Source of the DNA: Chlamydiales bacterium | Lineage (GTDB): Bacteria; Chlamydiota; Chlamydiia; Chlamydiales; JAAKFR01 | Assembly: GCA_022601535.1 (NCBI GenBank) | Contig: JAJACK010000001.1 | Location: 131,993-195,992 of the forward strand | Length of the DNA stretch: 64,000 nucleotides | Reading direction: 5' to 3' | Shown: positions 8,522 through 16,838 of the stretch, in pieces | Numbering within the stretch: the stretch's first letter is position 1 | Layout of the letters: each line of letters starts with the position of its first letter | Position numbers and translations under genes: made by a program | The notes under the pieces: model-generated | What the model was told of the DNA's origin: nothing | The model's input: the letters and a program-made list of their open reading frames with translations, nothing else | The model's database searches: none

Positions 8522-9633
8522 GCCTCCACCTCCTTACCGATTAAACGGATGACACACCAGATGAAAAAGCCTGTTAAAATGAGATTGAGAGCAAGAGAAA
8601 GGCCTGCAATCGTTGTCAAATACCCTCCAGCCCCATGTTCGATCGCAAGGACCAAAATCCCTGCTCCCACCTCTCCCCGGGAAAACATCCCAACGGAGAC
8701 GGCAGCCCGTTTTCTAAGTGATGCCTCTTTTCGATAAAAGAGCATCGGAGCACACTTCCCTAAATTCGAAATAATTGTGATCGCTACAACATGGAGAACT
8801 GTCCACCAAAAATTGTGTTTTCCCAAAATGACTTGAGGTAAAGAGAGACCGACGAGCACCATGAAAATCGATTTTATCCCTCGCTCAAAAAATACCAAAG
8901 GTCTCTCTTCAACTTCGAGGTAAGCGTGTTCATGTTTGTGCTCCTGATCGATCCTAGGATCGTGTGGATTAAAGAGAACACATCCGACGACAAAAGCAGG
9001 AAGCAAGATTTCAAGTTCTACAGCAAAAAGCACATGGAAATAACGGAGCCCGGAAACCAAGAGAATGCTATAGAAAAAAAGCCAAAGGCGACCTGCTGGA
9101 AGATGGAGTTTATGAAGAAATTTCCACGCCAAATAGATCAAAGCTGTGATGAAGAAGACCACAACCATCAACCGGGTCTGCCCCCCTGTCAGGAGGAATT
9201 GGAGAGGAATGAGAAATAAAATTGTGTCGATATCATCCAAAATGGCCAAAATTTCCACTTTTTTAAATACCCAAGTCAAACCAAGCCCAGCAGCTGTTAA
9301 CATCGAAAAGAGAATTCCTGAAGATGTAGGAGCTGCAAATCGGGCAATCAATAATGTCTCTTCCCATGAGTTAGCTGAAAACTGCGTGTAAAAATAGATA
9401 AAACAGAAAATCCAAGGAAGACCTGCAGCTAATGCTGCGATAAAATAATCTTTGAAATAGCTTTTCCATTTCTCTTTATAGATGACAAACTCAAGACCCA
9501 CCTCCATCATAATAAAAGAGAGGCAGATATCAGCAAAAAATGTGATTAATGAGAGAGAGCCACTCATATCGACCAGCTGGCCAAAGAGCATTCCAACAAT
9601 CAAGCAGCCACTGAAAAGATAGACCAGGTACAT
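8518..9633 (-). CDS. CPA2-type Na+(K+)/H+ exchanger membrane protein
   Basis: A 371-residue membrane protein with about 11-12 helices of the Na_H_Exchanger fold. Landmarks are FSGCLIVGMLFGQLV, LSFIMMEVGLEF, ILDDIDTILFLIP (paired acidic residues in the ion site) and SVGMFSRGEVGAGILVLAIEHG near the C-terminus (SRGEVG is common in CPA2 exchangers). It has no C-terminal TrkA domain, and a cytosolic loop rich in His and Glu (HDPRIDQEHKHEHAY) lies near residue 225. It is the first gene of a pair with the antiporter at 7208-8521, overlapping by 4 bases. Confidence 0.8.
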   Translation of the reverse strand: MYLVYLFSGCLIVGMLFGQLVDMSGSLSLITFFADICLSFIMMEVGLEFVIYKEKWKSYFKDYFIAALAAGLPWIFCFIYFYTQFSANSWEETLLIARFAAPTSSGILFSMLTAAGLGLTWVFKKVEILAILDDIDTILFLIPLQFLLTGGQTRLMVVVFFITALIYLAWKFLHKLHLPAGRLWLFFYSILLVSGLRYFHVLFAVELEILLPAFVVGCVLFNPHDPRIDQEHKHEHAYLEVEERPLVFFERGIKSIFMVLVGLSLPQVILGKHNFWWTVLHVVAITIISNLGKCAPMLFYRKEASLRKRAAVSVGMFSRGEVGAGILVLAIEHGAGGYLTTIAGLSLALNLILTGFFIWCVIRLIGKEVEA

Positions 9634-9685
9634 ATTTCACTGATAACTTGTTTTGATAAAAAAGAAAATTGATTAAAAGGTGAAC

Positions 9686-10711
9686 ATGCGGATCGATACT
9701 TCCAAAAGGCTAGGGGCCACAGAGCTTGAAAAAGACGTTTTAGAATATATCAGTCCCTTTGACTTTGAATTTACCGTTGATCAAACCGTAGGAGAGGTAT
9801 TAGAGAAATTACACACTGTTAAACGGGAAAAACAAGTTGAATACTTTTATGTTACAGACCATGAAAACCATCTCCAAGGGATTGCACAAGCGCGTGATCT
9901 TCTCTACAATCCACCCCAAACCCGTCTGATCGATATCATCGATCCTGATGTCATTAAAATCAGCGAACATCAACCTCTAGAAGTTGCCTTAAATATTTTG
10001 GCAAATCATAAAATTCTAGCCCTACCTGTTGTAGATAAAGAGAACCGCTTCAAAGGTGTTGTCGAAGTTGTTCCCCATCAGCCCGACCTTTTTGCAAATA
10101 CAAAACGACTCCATTTTAAAAATATCAAACAAGATATCTTCCAATTTATTGGATTTTCTATTGAACAACGGAAGCTCGCTTCTCCTTGGATTGAATTCCG
10201 ATACCGGATGCCTTGGCTTCTGTGCAACCTAGTCGGAGGGCTTATCTGCGCGGTGATTGGAGAATTTTTTCAACAAACAGTTCTCCAATTTGTCGTCTTA
10301 GCCCTCTTTGTTCCCCTTGTCCTCACCCTTTCTGAATCAATTGCCATCCAATCGATGACCTTATCACTCCGTTTTCTCCATTTTAAAACTATCGATTGGA
10401 AACAAGTGTTAAAAAGAATTTTGGTCGAATGGAAAACTAGTTTAATTCTTGGAATTTGTAGTGCACTTTTGCTCAGCTGCTTCTATTTTGCATGGAGTAC
10501 AGCTCTACTCCCCGTCTTCTCTATTTCAATCAGTATTGTCGTTTCAATGGTTTTTTCCGCTACTTTTGGAGCATTTTTTCCCATTCTTTTACACGCACTG
10601 AAACTCGATCCCAAGGTTGCAGCAGGACCCGTTGTCTTGATGATGGCAGATGTTGTGACAGTTGCAATTTACTATAGCCTTGCAACAGCAATTTTAATGG
10701 GCCAAGCGTAG
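9686..10711 (+). CDS. CBS-domain MgtE-like divalent cation transporter
   Basis: Two CBS domains (about residues 25-135) are followed by a membrane domain with about five helices from residue 175, the order found in MgtE magnesium channels. The N-terminal helical superhelix (MgtE_N) is missing, so at 341 residues it is shorter than standard MgtE (about 450). The membrane part has FVPLVLTLSESIAIQSMTLSLR and KVAAGPVVLMMADVVTVAIYY, matching the MgtE pattern (P....GN.G.Q; DP...GP...T..D). The start is set at ATG 9686, 5 bases after AAAAGG; a GTG lies at 9680. The 3' end overlaps hldA by 18 bases. Confidence 0.85.
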   Translation: MRIDTSKRLGATELEKDVLEYISPFDFEFTVDQTVGEVLEKLHTVKREKQVEYFYVTDHENHLQGIAQARDLLYNPPQTRLIDIIDPDVIKISEHQPLEVALNILANHKILALPVVDKENRFKGVVEVVPHQPDLFANTKRLHFKNIKQDIFQFIGFSIEQRKLASPWIEFRYRMPWLLCNLVGGLICAVIGEFFQQTVLQFVVLALFVPLVLTLSESIAIQSMTLSLRFLHFKTIDWKQVLKRILVEWKTSLILGICSALLLSCFYFAWSTALLPVFSISISIVVSMVFSATFGAFFPILLHALKLDPKVAAGPVVLMMADVVTVAIYYSLATAILMGQA

Positions 10712-11665
10712 TGTGAGATCTTCAATGGTGACGCGGGCACATCCGACCCTTTCGATTGCAATTGAAGCTGCAATATTTGAAAGAGGAGCTGCCATCTCAA
10801 GTGAACAGCCATTTGCCAAAGCCGCTGTCAAAAGAGCGAGAACCGTATCTCCAGCACCTGTGACATCTCTTACCTCATGAACGACAGCTTCAAAGTCTTG
10901 ACGCTTTTTTTCTCCTTTTGAAAAGATCGAAATCCCCTCTTGAGAACGTGTGATCAAAAGAGTTTGAATATCAACTTCAGAAAGAATTGCCGCTCCAATT
11001 TCATCAAGCGTCGCTTCAGGTCCTAGACCAGCAGCTCCTTTTGCCTCTGAAAAATTCGGTTTGATCACTGTAGCCCCACTATAACGAGAAAAATCCATCC
11101 CTTTTGGATCGACAATCACAGGAACGGTTGATCGCTCAATCACGGCAGTGAGAAGAGAAGGAGTCAAAAAACCCTTTGCATAATCAGAAATTGCGACAAC
11201 ATCAATCCCCTCTAAAAATTTTGGAAGATCTGCAATGAGTTTTTTTTCCTGTTCCTCACTCAAAAGAGCTGGTTTTTCATAATCAACACGGACAACTTGT
11301 TGACTCTCTGCCATCATCCGATTCTTCCGCGGAGTGACAAATGTGGGGTCAATAAGGACACCATCGAGATCAACCCCCTCTTGCCGCAAGCTTTGGAGAA
11401 ATGTCTCTCCGGAAGGATCTTGTCCCACTCGACCCATTGCTCTCACCTCCATCCCAAGTGAGATGAGATTTAAAATGGCATTACCCGTCCCTCCTGGAAC
11501 AAAGTGTTCATCCATCACATGCAACACTGGGACAGGAGCTTCAGGAGAAATCCGCTCCACATGCCCCATCGTGTAGACATCGAGCATAAAGTCACCGAGG
11601 ACAAGGGCTCGCTTTGGCTTGAGCTTATCACAAATATCTTTGAGGGAGAACATACCGTTCGACAT
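10694..11665 (-). CDS. hldA: D-glycero-beta-D-manno-heptose-7-phosphate kinase
   Basis: A PfkB-family kinase that phosphorylates heptose 7-phosphate at C1 for LPS core heptose. The N-terminal LGDFMLD, the ISPEAPVPV of HldE kinases, GTGNAILNL, the PNFSEA strand and DVTGAGDTVLA (anion hole and catalytic Asp) are all present. At about 323 residues only the kinase half of E. coli HldE is here; the adenylyltransferase half (HldC) must be separate if it exists. It overlaps hldD upstream, so the start is one of ATG 11665, ATG 11653 or TTG 11674; none has a clear ribosome site, which suggests translation coupled to hldD. Confidence 0.9.
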   Translation of the reverse strand: MSNGMFSLKDICDKLKPKRALVLGDFMLDVYTMGHVERISPEAPVPVLHVMDEHFVPGGTGNAILNLISLGMEVRAMGRVGQDPSGETFLQSLRQEGVDLDGVLIDPTFVTPRKNRMMAESQQVVRVDYEKPALLSEEQEKKLIADLPKFLEGIDVVAISDYAKGFLTPSLLTAVIERSTVPVIVDPKGMDFSRYSGATVIKPNFSEAKGAAGLGPEATLDEIGAAILSEVDIQTLLITRSQEGISIFSKGEKKRQDFEAVVHEVRDVTGAGDTVLALLTAALANGCSLEMAAPLSNIAASIAIERVGCARVTIEDLTLRLAH

Positions 11666-12590
11666 AATCAGCAACCGATTCTTTTAGAAGTGTTTTAGGA
11701 AGATAGAGTTTTTCATCCACCGTTTTTTTCATCTCAGCACATGTGTAATTTTGATACTTACCCAAGAGATCTTTAGGCATCGCAATATATTCAATCTCTC
11801 CCCCCTGATCAACCCCTTCAATCACGCCACTTGCCAAAGTATTCCACGTTTGAGGACGTCCCATTCCCACATTAAAGATGCCGCATACACTGTTTTGTAA
11901 AAATTGTGTTGTCATCTTAGCAGCATCTTTCACATAGATAAAATCGCGTACTTGATCCCCATCACCAAACTTCTCAGGTTCAGATGACTTGAAGAGTCGA
12001 ATTTTTCCTGTTTTTTTCAAATCAGGAACCATCGTCAAAATAACCGATGCCATCCGCCCTTTGTGATATTCATTGGGGCCAAAGACATTAAAATATTTCA
12101 ATCCAACAACACGATCGAGATACCCCCTCTCTTTCATCCAAAGGTCGACCAAATGCTTTGAATAGCCATACATATTGAGCGGCTCGTACTGCTCTAAAAG
12201 AGCGTGATCATCAGAAAACCCCTTCGAACCATCCCCATAAGTTGCTGCTGAAGAAGCATATATAAATCTACACCCCCGCTTTATTGCATACTCAGCAAGC
12301 CGAATCGTGTATCGATAGTTATTTTCTAGAAGGAAATTAGAGTCTCTTTCTACAGTAGAAGAGCACGCCCCTAGATGGATAAAAGCTTCGACCTCTTTTC
12401 CCTCAAGCCACTGAAAAAGATGGTCTTTATGGATGAGATCTAAAAAACGTTTTCCAACAAGATTTTTCCACTTGTCGGATTCATCTAATTCATCAACAAC
12501 CAGTATGTTATAAACATCTTGCTCATTGAGTTCTTTTAAAACAGCAGAACCGATAAATCCTGCACCACCGGTTAAAACGATCCATTTCAT
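11628..12590 (-). CDS. hldD: ADP-L-glycero-D-manno-heptose 6-epimerase
   Basis: An extended SDR of 320 residues that makes ADP-L-glycero-D-manno-heptose, the last step before heptose is added to LPS core. GGAGFIGSA binds NADP near the N-terminus, YASSAATYG carries the catalytic Ser, and MYGYSKHLVD holds the Tyr and Lys. KYFNVFGPNEYHKG and GDQVRDFIYVKD are family signatures. It overlaps hldA, and the ispE stop lies 49 bases upstream of its start. Its presence shows a heptose-containing LPS core, unlike the heptose-free Chlamydiaceae. Confidence 0.93.
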   Translation of the reverse strand: MKWIVLTGGAGFIGSAVLKELNEQDVYNILVVDELDESDKWKNLVGKRFLDLIHKDHLFQWLEGKEVEAFIHLGACSSTVERDSNFLLENNYRYTIRLAEYAIKRGCRFIYASSAATYGDGSKGFSDDHALLEQYEPLNMYGYSKHLVDLWMKERGYLDRVVGLKYFNVFGPNEYHKGRMASVILTMVPDLKKTGKIRLFKSSEPEKFGDGDQVRDFIYVKDAAKMTTQFLQNSVCGIFNVGMGRPQTWNTLASGVIEGVDQGGEIEYIAMPKDLLGKYQNYTCAEMKKTVDEKLYLPKTLLKESVADYVERYVLPQRYL

Positions 12591-12639
12591 GTAGAGAAAG
12601 ATACCATAGAGACGACAAATAAGTTAAGGGTTTCTACGA

Positions 12640-13455
12640 CTACCACCACTCCCCCTCACGCCGCTCCTTTGAAGTTCCTTGCCAACTCCACCCATCGAAA
12701 GCAAGAGGGGTGTGCTGTTGTGTACACACAAATGCTGTTCCAGACCCAGTCATCACAACATTTGCATACGCTTCTTCAAATGTGCTTTTGAGTCTTGCAA
12801 GGGCTCCATCTTGCAAAAAAGCAGGACTTTCTAAATCATTATGGTAGATCGGCTTATCTAAATAAAAACTCGCAAGAAGTTCTTCTGGATCGACAGTCGA
12901 ACACATCTTTAAATCAAGAGCTTGGTAGATCTGCTGAGTGCTCAATCCACTCGGTGGTTTAAAAAGCCAAAAGGGTTGCAAGGAGAGAGGTTTTAGATTT
13001 TTGATCTGCTCTCCCCGCCCTTGGCAATAGGCTGTTCCTGAGGAAAAAAAGAAAGGGACATCAGAACCTAGCTCTGCAGACCAGAGTTGAAGCTCTTTTT
13101 CTGAGAGTGGAAAATCGTGAAGGGCATTGAGCCCCCAAAGGGTTGTTGCAGCATTACTACTCCCTCCTCCGAGGCCTGCTTCAGTGGGGATTTTTTTTTC
13201 TAAATGGATTTTGACAGGAGTAGAAAGAGCTGTTTTTTCCCGAAAAAGCTTGAGCGCTTTGAAAACGAGATTGGAAGGACCTAAGGGAATATCTGGGGAA
13301 TTGGTTGTGAATTGATCACAAGAAGAGAGCTCTAAAAAAAGTGTGTCGCCAAGATCAATGGCTTGAAAGAGTGAGGCAATCTCATGAAAGCCATCCTCTC
13401 GGCGACGTAGAATTCGAAGAAAAAGATTCACCTTTGCTGGTGAAAAAAGCTTCAC
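12640..13455 (-). CDS. ispE: 4-diphosphocytidyl-2-C-methyl-D-erythritol kinase
   Basis: A GHMP kinase of 271 residues in the MEP isoprenoid pathway; it phosphorylates CDP-methylerythritol with ATP. SPAKVNLFLRI contains the substrate-binding Lys, and GLGGGSSNAAT is the glycine-rich ATP loop. LGSDVPFFF supplies the catalytic Asp and VMTGSGTAFV the last GHMP motif. The start overlaps the rplI stop by 4 bases. The order ispE-rplI-rpsR-rpsF-pth-rplY is also that of C. trachomatis as I recall it. Confidence 0.93.
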   Translation of the reverse strand: MKLFSPAKVNLFLRILRRREDGFHEIASLFQAIDLGDTLFLELSSCDQFTTNSPDIPLGPSNLVFKALKLFREKTALSTPVKIHLEKKIPTEAGLGGGSSNAATTLWGLNALHDFPLSEKELQLWSAELGSDVPFFFSSGTAYCQGRGEQIKNLKPLSLQPFWLFKPPSGLSTQQIYQALDLKMCSTVDPEELLASFYLDKPIYHNDLESPAFLQDGALARLKSTFEEAYANVVMTGSGTAFVCTQQHTPLAFDGWSWQGTSKERREGEWW

Positions 13456-13973
13456 TCTGCTTCTTCTTTGATTTCCTTTGCTTCAGCGGCAGGAGCCTCT
13501 GGAAGTGGCGTTTCAGGAAGTCCTCCTTCCGGAGTGATCTTGAGAGTCACATTCGCTTCAACACCTTCTTTAAGGCGAAGTGGGATCGTGTGCTTCCCAA
13601 GCTTTTTAATCGCTTGAGGAAGAGTGACGTTCTTCCGTTCGATTTCAAATCCTTTCCCTTGGAGCATTTTGGCAATCTCATTTTGATTGACAGAGCCATA
13701 CATTTTTCCTTCGGTATCGACCTTCACCTCAGTTTCGAGAACAAGAGGTCCAAGCTTGGCAGCAAATGCTTCTGCTTCTTTTTTGTCTACAGCAGCACGC
13801 TTCGCACGCTCTGCTTGCAAATTTGCTTGCAATTTGATCGTCTGCTTGTCAGCGACAACAGCGTGTCCCTGGGGCAAAAGAAAGTTACGAAAAAAACCAG
13901 GCTTAGCAGTGACGATTTCACCACTTCGACCAAGGCCATCAACATCATTGATAAGGAGTAATTTTTGATTCAT
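13452..13973 (-). CDS. rplI: Ribosomal protein L9
   Basis: A 173-residue L9, which binds 23S rRNA domain V near the L1 stalk. It begins MNQKLLLINDVDGLGRSGEIVTAKPGFFRNFLLPQ in pieces that match the L9 N-terminal domain: LGRSGEIV, GFFRNFL and P.G.A. A long helix and a C-terminal domain (GKMYGSVNQNEIA) follow. The tail after residue 150 is an acidic, Pro/Ala/Glu-rich extension not seen in typical 148-residue L9 proteins. It lies 3 bases after the rpsR stop and overlaps ispE by 4 bases. Confidence 0.95.
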   Translation of the reverse strand: MNQKLLLINDVDGLGRSGEIVTAKPGFFRNFLLPQGHAVVADKQTIKLQANLQAERAKRAAVDKKEAEAFAAKLGPLVLETEVKVDTEGKMYGSVNQNEIAKMLQGKGFEIERKNVTLPQAIKKLGKHTIPLRLKEGVEANVTLKITPEGGLPETPLPEAPAAEAKEIKEEAE

Positions 13974-13976
13974 TGT

Positions 13977-14228
13977 TTAATCCTCCCCAACAAAAGATAA
14001 AAGGCCAATATAACGGGCCTGTTTGACAGCTGTTGCTAATAGGCGTTGGAAACGAGCGCAAACACCTGTGACCCTGCGAGGAAGAATCTTACCTTTCTCG
14101 GTAATAAACCTCTTCAAAGTCTCTGTGTCTTTATAATCAACACTCTTCCAACCAGCCGCCATGAACGGACAAGACTTATTACGTCTTTTGCGAGACTCTG
14201 GTGAGTCTGACGACGATCTCTGTTGCAT
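13977..14228 (-). CDS. rpsR: Ribosomal protein S18
   Basis: An 83-residue S18, which pairs with S6 in the 30S platform. The central [22 protein letters not shown] is replaced in this note by its key parts: DYKD near residue 31, [15 protein letters not shown] and [17 protein letters not shown]. The N-terminal 25 residues are rich in Ser and Arg. It sits between rpsF (12 bases upstream) and rplI (3 bases downstream), as in most bacteria. Confidence 0.95.
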   Translation of the reverse strand: MQQRSSSDSPESRKRRNKSCPFMAAGWKSVDYKDTETLKRFITEKGKILPRRVTGVCARFQRLLATAVKQARYIGLLSFVGED

Positions 14229-14240
14229 AATTTAACTCCC

Positions 14241-14570
14241 TTACTCTGGTAGTTGTTTAAATTCAATTTTCTCTTTTACTTCATCAGTCTTCATCGTTAA
14301 AAATCGAAGAAGATCTTCATTTAAATGGTACTCTTTCCATAGCTCGGCCAAAGCACTTGTAGGTGCTGTGAAGAAGAGCAAAAAGTAGTGCCCCTCTCGT
14401 GTTCCACGGATCTCATACGCAATTTTCTTCCGTCCCTGATCGTGCACCTTGTGTACTTCACCTCCACGATCTTTGATTCCTTTAGAAATCTTATCGATCG
14501 CTTTTGCTCGAGCGTCATCACTCAGTGTGGCGCTCAAAATGTACATACCCTCGTAGAGTTCTTTTTTCAT
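14241..14570 (-). CDS. rpsF: Ribosomal protein S6
   Basis: A 109-residue S6 that forms a complex with S18 on 16S rRNA. YEGMYIL opens the first strand, GKKIAYEI-like (GRKKIAYEIRG) the second, and GHYFLLFFTAP follows. RFLTMKTDE ends the fold. The ATG overlaps the pth stop in ATGA form, so the two are translationally coupled. In many bacteria ssb lies between rpsF and rpsR; it is absent here. Confidence 0.95.
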   Translation of the reverse strand: MKKELYEGMYILSATLSDDARAKAIDKISKGIKDRGGEVHKVHDQGRKKIAYEIRGTREGHYFLLFFTAPTSALAELWKEYHLNEDLLRFLTMKTDEVKEKIEFKQLPE

Positions 14571-15154
14571 CTTTTATTTACCTCTCGCATAGCGACTTCC
14601 ATCCCTTTGTCTAACCAAAGCCTCAACAGATGAACACCATGCTCTATTTGCTCGGGGAGCTTTTGTTGCTCCTCTTTGCTGAATTTTTCTAATACGTACG
14701 ATTCTAGAGATTGTTTCTCTAGCATCCCATTTTTAATTCCCATCCTAAGACGGGGATACTCTTGACTACCTAAGGCTTTTTCAATCGACTTCAGTCCATT
14801 GTGCCCTCCACTGCTGCCAGCTTCTCGCATGCGAGCCGTTCCAAAGGGAAGGTCGGCATCGTCGACAACAACCATCAGATTCGTTAAAGGAATCTTTCGG
14901 TAGTCTGTAAACTTTTTCACCGCAGACCCACTGAGATTCATGTAGGTCATTGGGAGGAGGAGAAAAAGTTTTCTCCCTCCATACATTCCAGACACTTCGA
15001 GATCTTTTTTAAAAAGACCTCCTTTCAGCTGCCACCCCTCTGCTTTAGCGAAGGCTTCGACAACCATAAACCCAAAGTTATGCCTTGTTTTGGCATAACG
15101 ACTTCCTGGATTTCCCAGGCCGATGATCAGCCGACTACCGTCTGCCGATGACAA
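14567..15154 (-). CDS. pth: Peptidyl-tRNA hydrolase
   Basis: It cleaves peptidyl-tRNA released from stalled ribosomes. IIGLGNPGSRYAKTRHN carries the catalytic His after GNPG.Y..TRHN; PMTYMNLSG and VVDDADLPFG (catalytic Asp) follow, then GSSGGHNGLKSIE. About 195 residues, the normal size. There is no ATG near the conserved start. TTG codons lie at 15160 and 15154, and AGGAGG sits directly at 15166-15161; the 6-base spacing favours TTG 15154. That ribosome site and start lie within the last codons of rplY. Confidence 0.93.
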   Translation of the reverse strand: MSSADGSRLIIGLGNPGSRYAKTRHNFGFMVVEAFAKAEGWQLKGGLFKKDLEVSGMYGGRKLFLLLPMTYMNLSGSAVKKFTDYRKIPLTNLMVVVDDADLPFGTARMREAGSSGGHNGLKSIEKALGSQEYPRLRMGIKNGMLEKQSLESYVLEKFSKEEQQKLPEQIEHGVHLLRLWLDKGMEVAMREVNKR

Positions 15155-15692
15155 CAGCAACCTCCTTTAGGTCAGGAACAGGTGTCACTCCACTTGGAAT
15201 TTTTATATCTCTAAGCCGCTTTGTCCCACCGAGCATTAAATCTTGCACATCGATATCAAATTGAGCTGGAATATTTTTTGGCAATGCTTTCACTTTGAGC
15301 TGTCGGATCACTTGTCTTAGAACGCCTCCGAGTTTAACTCCTTGACAGTCAGCAGCCCCTACACAAACAACAGGAATATTAAGCGTCACTTCAACATCAT
15401 CGTGAAGTTCTACAAAATCGAGATGTAATATCGCATACGTTGTCACATGATAGTGAATGTCTTTGACAATCACTTTGGTCTCTTTTCCATCTAACACAAG
15501 TGTTAGGACCTTAGATGAGAGAGTTCCTTTGGGAATTTTATTAAGAATTTTTTTAAACTCATTCCCATCGACAGTCACTATGGTGCCAACCTTTCCTTTG
15601 GAATAGATGATTGCAGGAATATTTCCTTCACGGCGAATCTGTTTGGCGATAGATTTCTTCTCCGTAGTCCGTTTTGTCACATTGAGTTTCAT
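15135..15692 (-). CDS. rplY: Ribosomal protein L25 (general stress protein Ctc type)
   Basis: A 185-residue TL5/Ctc-form L25 that binds 5S rRNA. The N-terminal L25 domain (EKKSIAKQIRREGNIPAIIY) is followed by the beta-rich C-terminal TL5 domain with LDFVELHDDVEVTLNIPV and GGVLRQV. C. trachomatis carries the same long form (ctc, CT799). Its last 20 bases overlap the start of pth. A 53-base gap separates it from prs upstream. Confidence 0.93.
   Translation of the reverse strand: MKLNVTKRTTEKKSIAKQIRREGNIPAIIYSKGKVGTIVTVDGNEFKKILNKIPKGTLSSKVLTLVLDGKETKVIVKDIHYHVTTYAILHLDFVELHDDVEVTLNIPVVCVGAADCQGVKLGGVLRQVIRQLKVKALPKNIPAQFDIDVQDLMLGGTKRLRDIKIPSGVTPVPDLKEVAVVIGRR
15161..15166 (-). promoter_or_regulatory. 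Shine-Dalgarno AGGAGG for pth inside rplY
   Basis: A perfect AGGAGG on the minus strand, preceded by AA, lies within the rplY coding end and places the pth start at TTG 15154 (6-base spacer). A strong site compensating for a weak TTG start is an inference. Confidence 0.6.
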
Positions 15693-15745
15693 GATTGCTC
15701 CAGCTTTCTAAAAAAGGGAAAGTATAAAGCACAAGATTATTTAGA

Positions 15746-16681
15746 TCAACCCTCAGTGAAAATTGATGAGATAGATTCTGTTGAAATGATTCTTTTAACC
15801 GCTTCCCCAAACAGGTGTGAGACAGAAACTTCTTCAATTTTTTTTGAATGGCTCTCTAGAGGAACCGTATCGGTTGTAAATATTTTTTCGATCGGCGCCC
15901 TTTCCAATTGAGAGATCGCATCTCCTACAAGCAAGCCGTGGGAGAATGCTGCATAGATTTTTTCTCCCCCTCGCTGCCGAATTACCGTTGCTGCCTTGGC
16001 AATGGTTTCACCCGTTGAGCACATATCATCGACAATCAATACGTTTTTCCCCGAAATTGCTCCAATAATGGATGAAATTTCCACCTCTTCAGATGATAAA
16101 CGTCGTTTATCGATGACAGCAAATTCAGCTCCGAGATGATTTGCATATGCACGGGCAATTTTAATGGCACCTAGGTCAGGGGCGACGATGACTAAGTTTT
16201 CAATTTTCTCCTCTATAACACGATCGGCAAGGGCGGGTCTTCCATACAAATTATCGACGGGAACGTCAAAAAAACCTTGGATTTGACCGGCATGTAGATC
16301 CATTGTCAAGACTCTTGTTGCACCAGCAGTTTCTAAAAGATTGGCAACCAATTTTCCGGTAATTGGAACTCTTGGCCGATCTTTTCGATCTTGTCTCGAG
16401 TAGCCAAAATAGGGAATGACTGCAACAATACTTTTTGCCGAAGCCCGTTTTAGGGCATCGATCATGATGAGCAATTCCATCAAAAAATGATTTGGATTCC
16501 GAGCAATAGATTGGACAACAAAAACATCACGCCCTCTCACATTCTCCTGGATTTGAATATGAATTTCTTGATCGGGAAAGGGTTGAAAGAGGACCTTGCC
16601 AAGAGGAATATCGATAAAATCGGCGATAGACTGTGCAAATTTTACGTGCGATGTTCCTGAAAAAACGGCAATGTGTTCCAT
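15746..16681 (-). CDS. prs: Ribose-phosphate pyrophosphokinase (PRPP synthetase)
   Basis: It makes PRPP from ribose 5-phosphate and ATP for nucleotide, His and Trp synthesis. SGTSHVKFAQSIAD and PDQEIHIQIQENVRG fit the N-terminal domain; DRKDRPRVPITGKLVANL is the flexible loop and VDDMCSTGETI the PRPP-binding motif. At 311 residues it is full length. The start is ATG 16681 (MEHIAVF); reading further upstream would run into tRNA-Gln. Chlamydiaceae lack prs as far as I know, so this gene marks an environmental chlamydia. It heads the ribosomal gene cluster. Confidence 0.93.
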   Translation of the reverse strand: MEHIAVFSGTSHVKFAQSIADFIDIPLGKVLFQPFPDQEIHIQIQENVRGRDVFVVQSIARNPNHFLMELLIMIDALKRASAKSIVAVIPYFGYSRQDRKDRPRVPITGKLVANLLETAGATRVLTMDLHAGQIQGFFDVPVDNLYGRPALADRVIEEKIENLVIVAPDLGAIKIARAYANHLGAEFAVIDKRRLSSEEVEISSIIGAISGKNVLIVDDMCSTGETIAKAATVIRQRGGEKIYAAFSHGLLVGDAISQLERAPIEKIFTTDTVPLESHSKKIEEVSVSHLFGEAVKRIISTESISSIFTEG

Positions 16682-16706
16682 AAAATCCCCTGAAATAGGC
16701 GAGAAA

Positions 16707-16778
16707 TTGGGGTGGAAGGATTCGAACCTCCGATACACGGTACCAAAAACCGCTGCCTTACCGCTTGGCTACACCCCA
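16707..16778 (-). tRNA. tRNA-Gln (anticodon UUG)
   Basis: The minus strand folds as a 72-base tRNA. The acceptor stem pairs TGGGGTG (16778-16772) with CACCCCA (16714-16708), with A as discriminator at 16707. The T arm has GGTTCGAATCC, and the 7-base anticodon loop TTTTGGT carries UUG. CCA is not encoded. It lies 25 bases upstream of the prs start, in the same direction, and may share its transcript. Confidence 0.95.
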
Positions 16779-16838
16779 GATAACGTGGCCAATATTCTAC
16801 CTTTGAAGAAAATTTAGGACAAGTCTAGATTGGAAAAT

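Noticed and set aside
16682-16738. N-terminal extension of prs by 19 residues
   Set aside because: It would read through tRNA-Gln; the PRPP synthetase family starts at MEHIAVF (ATG 16681).
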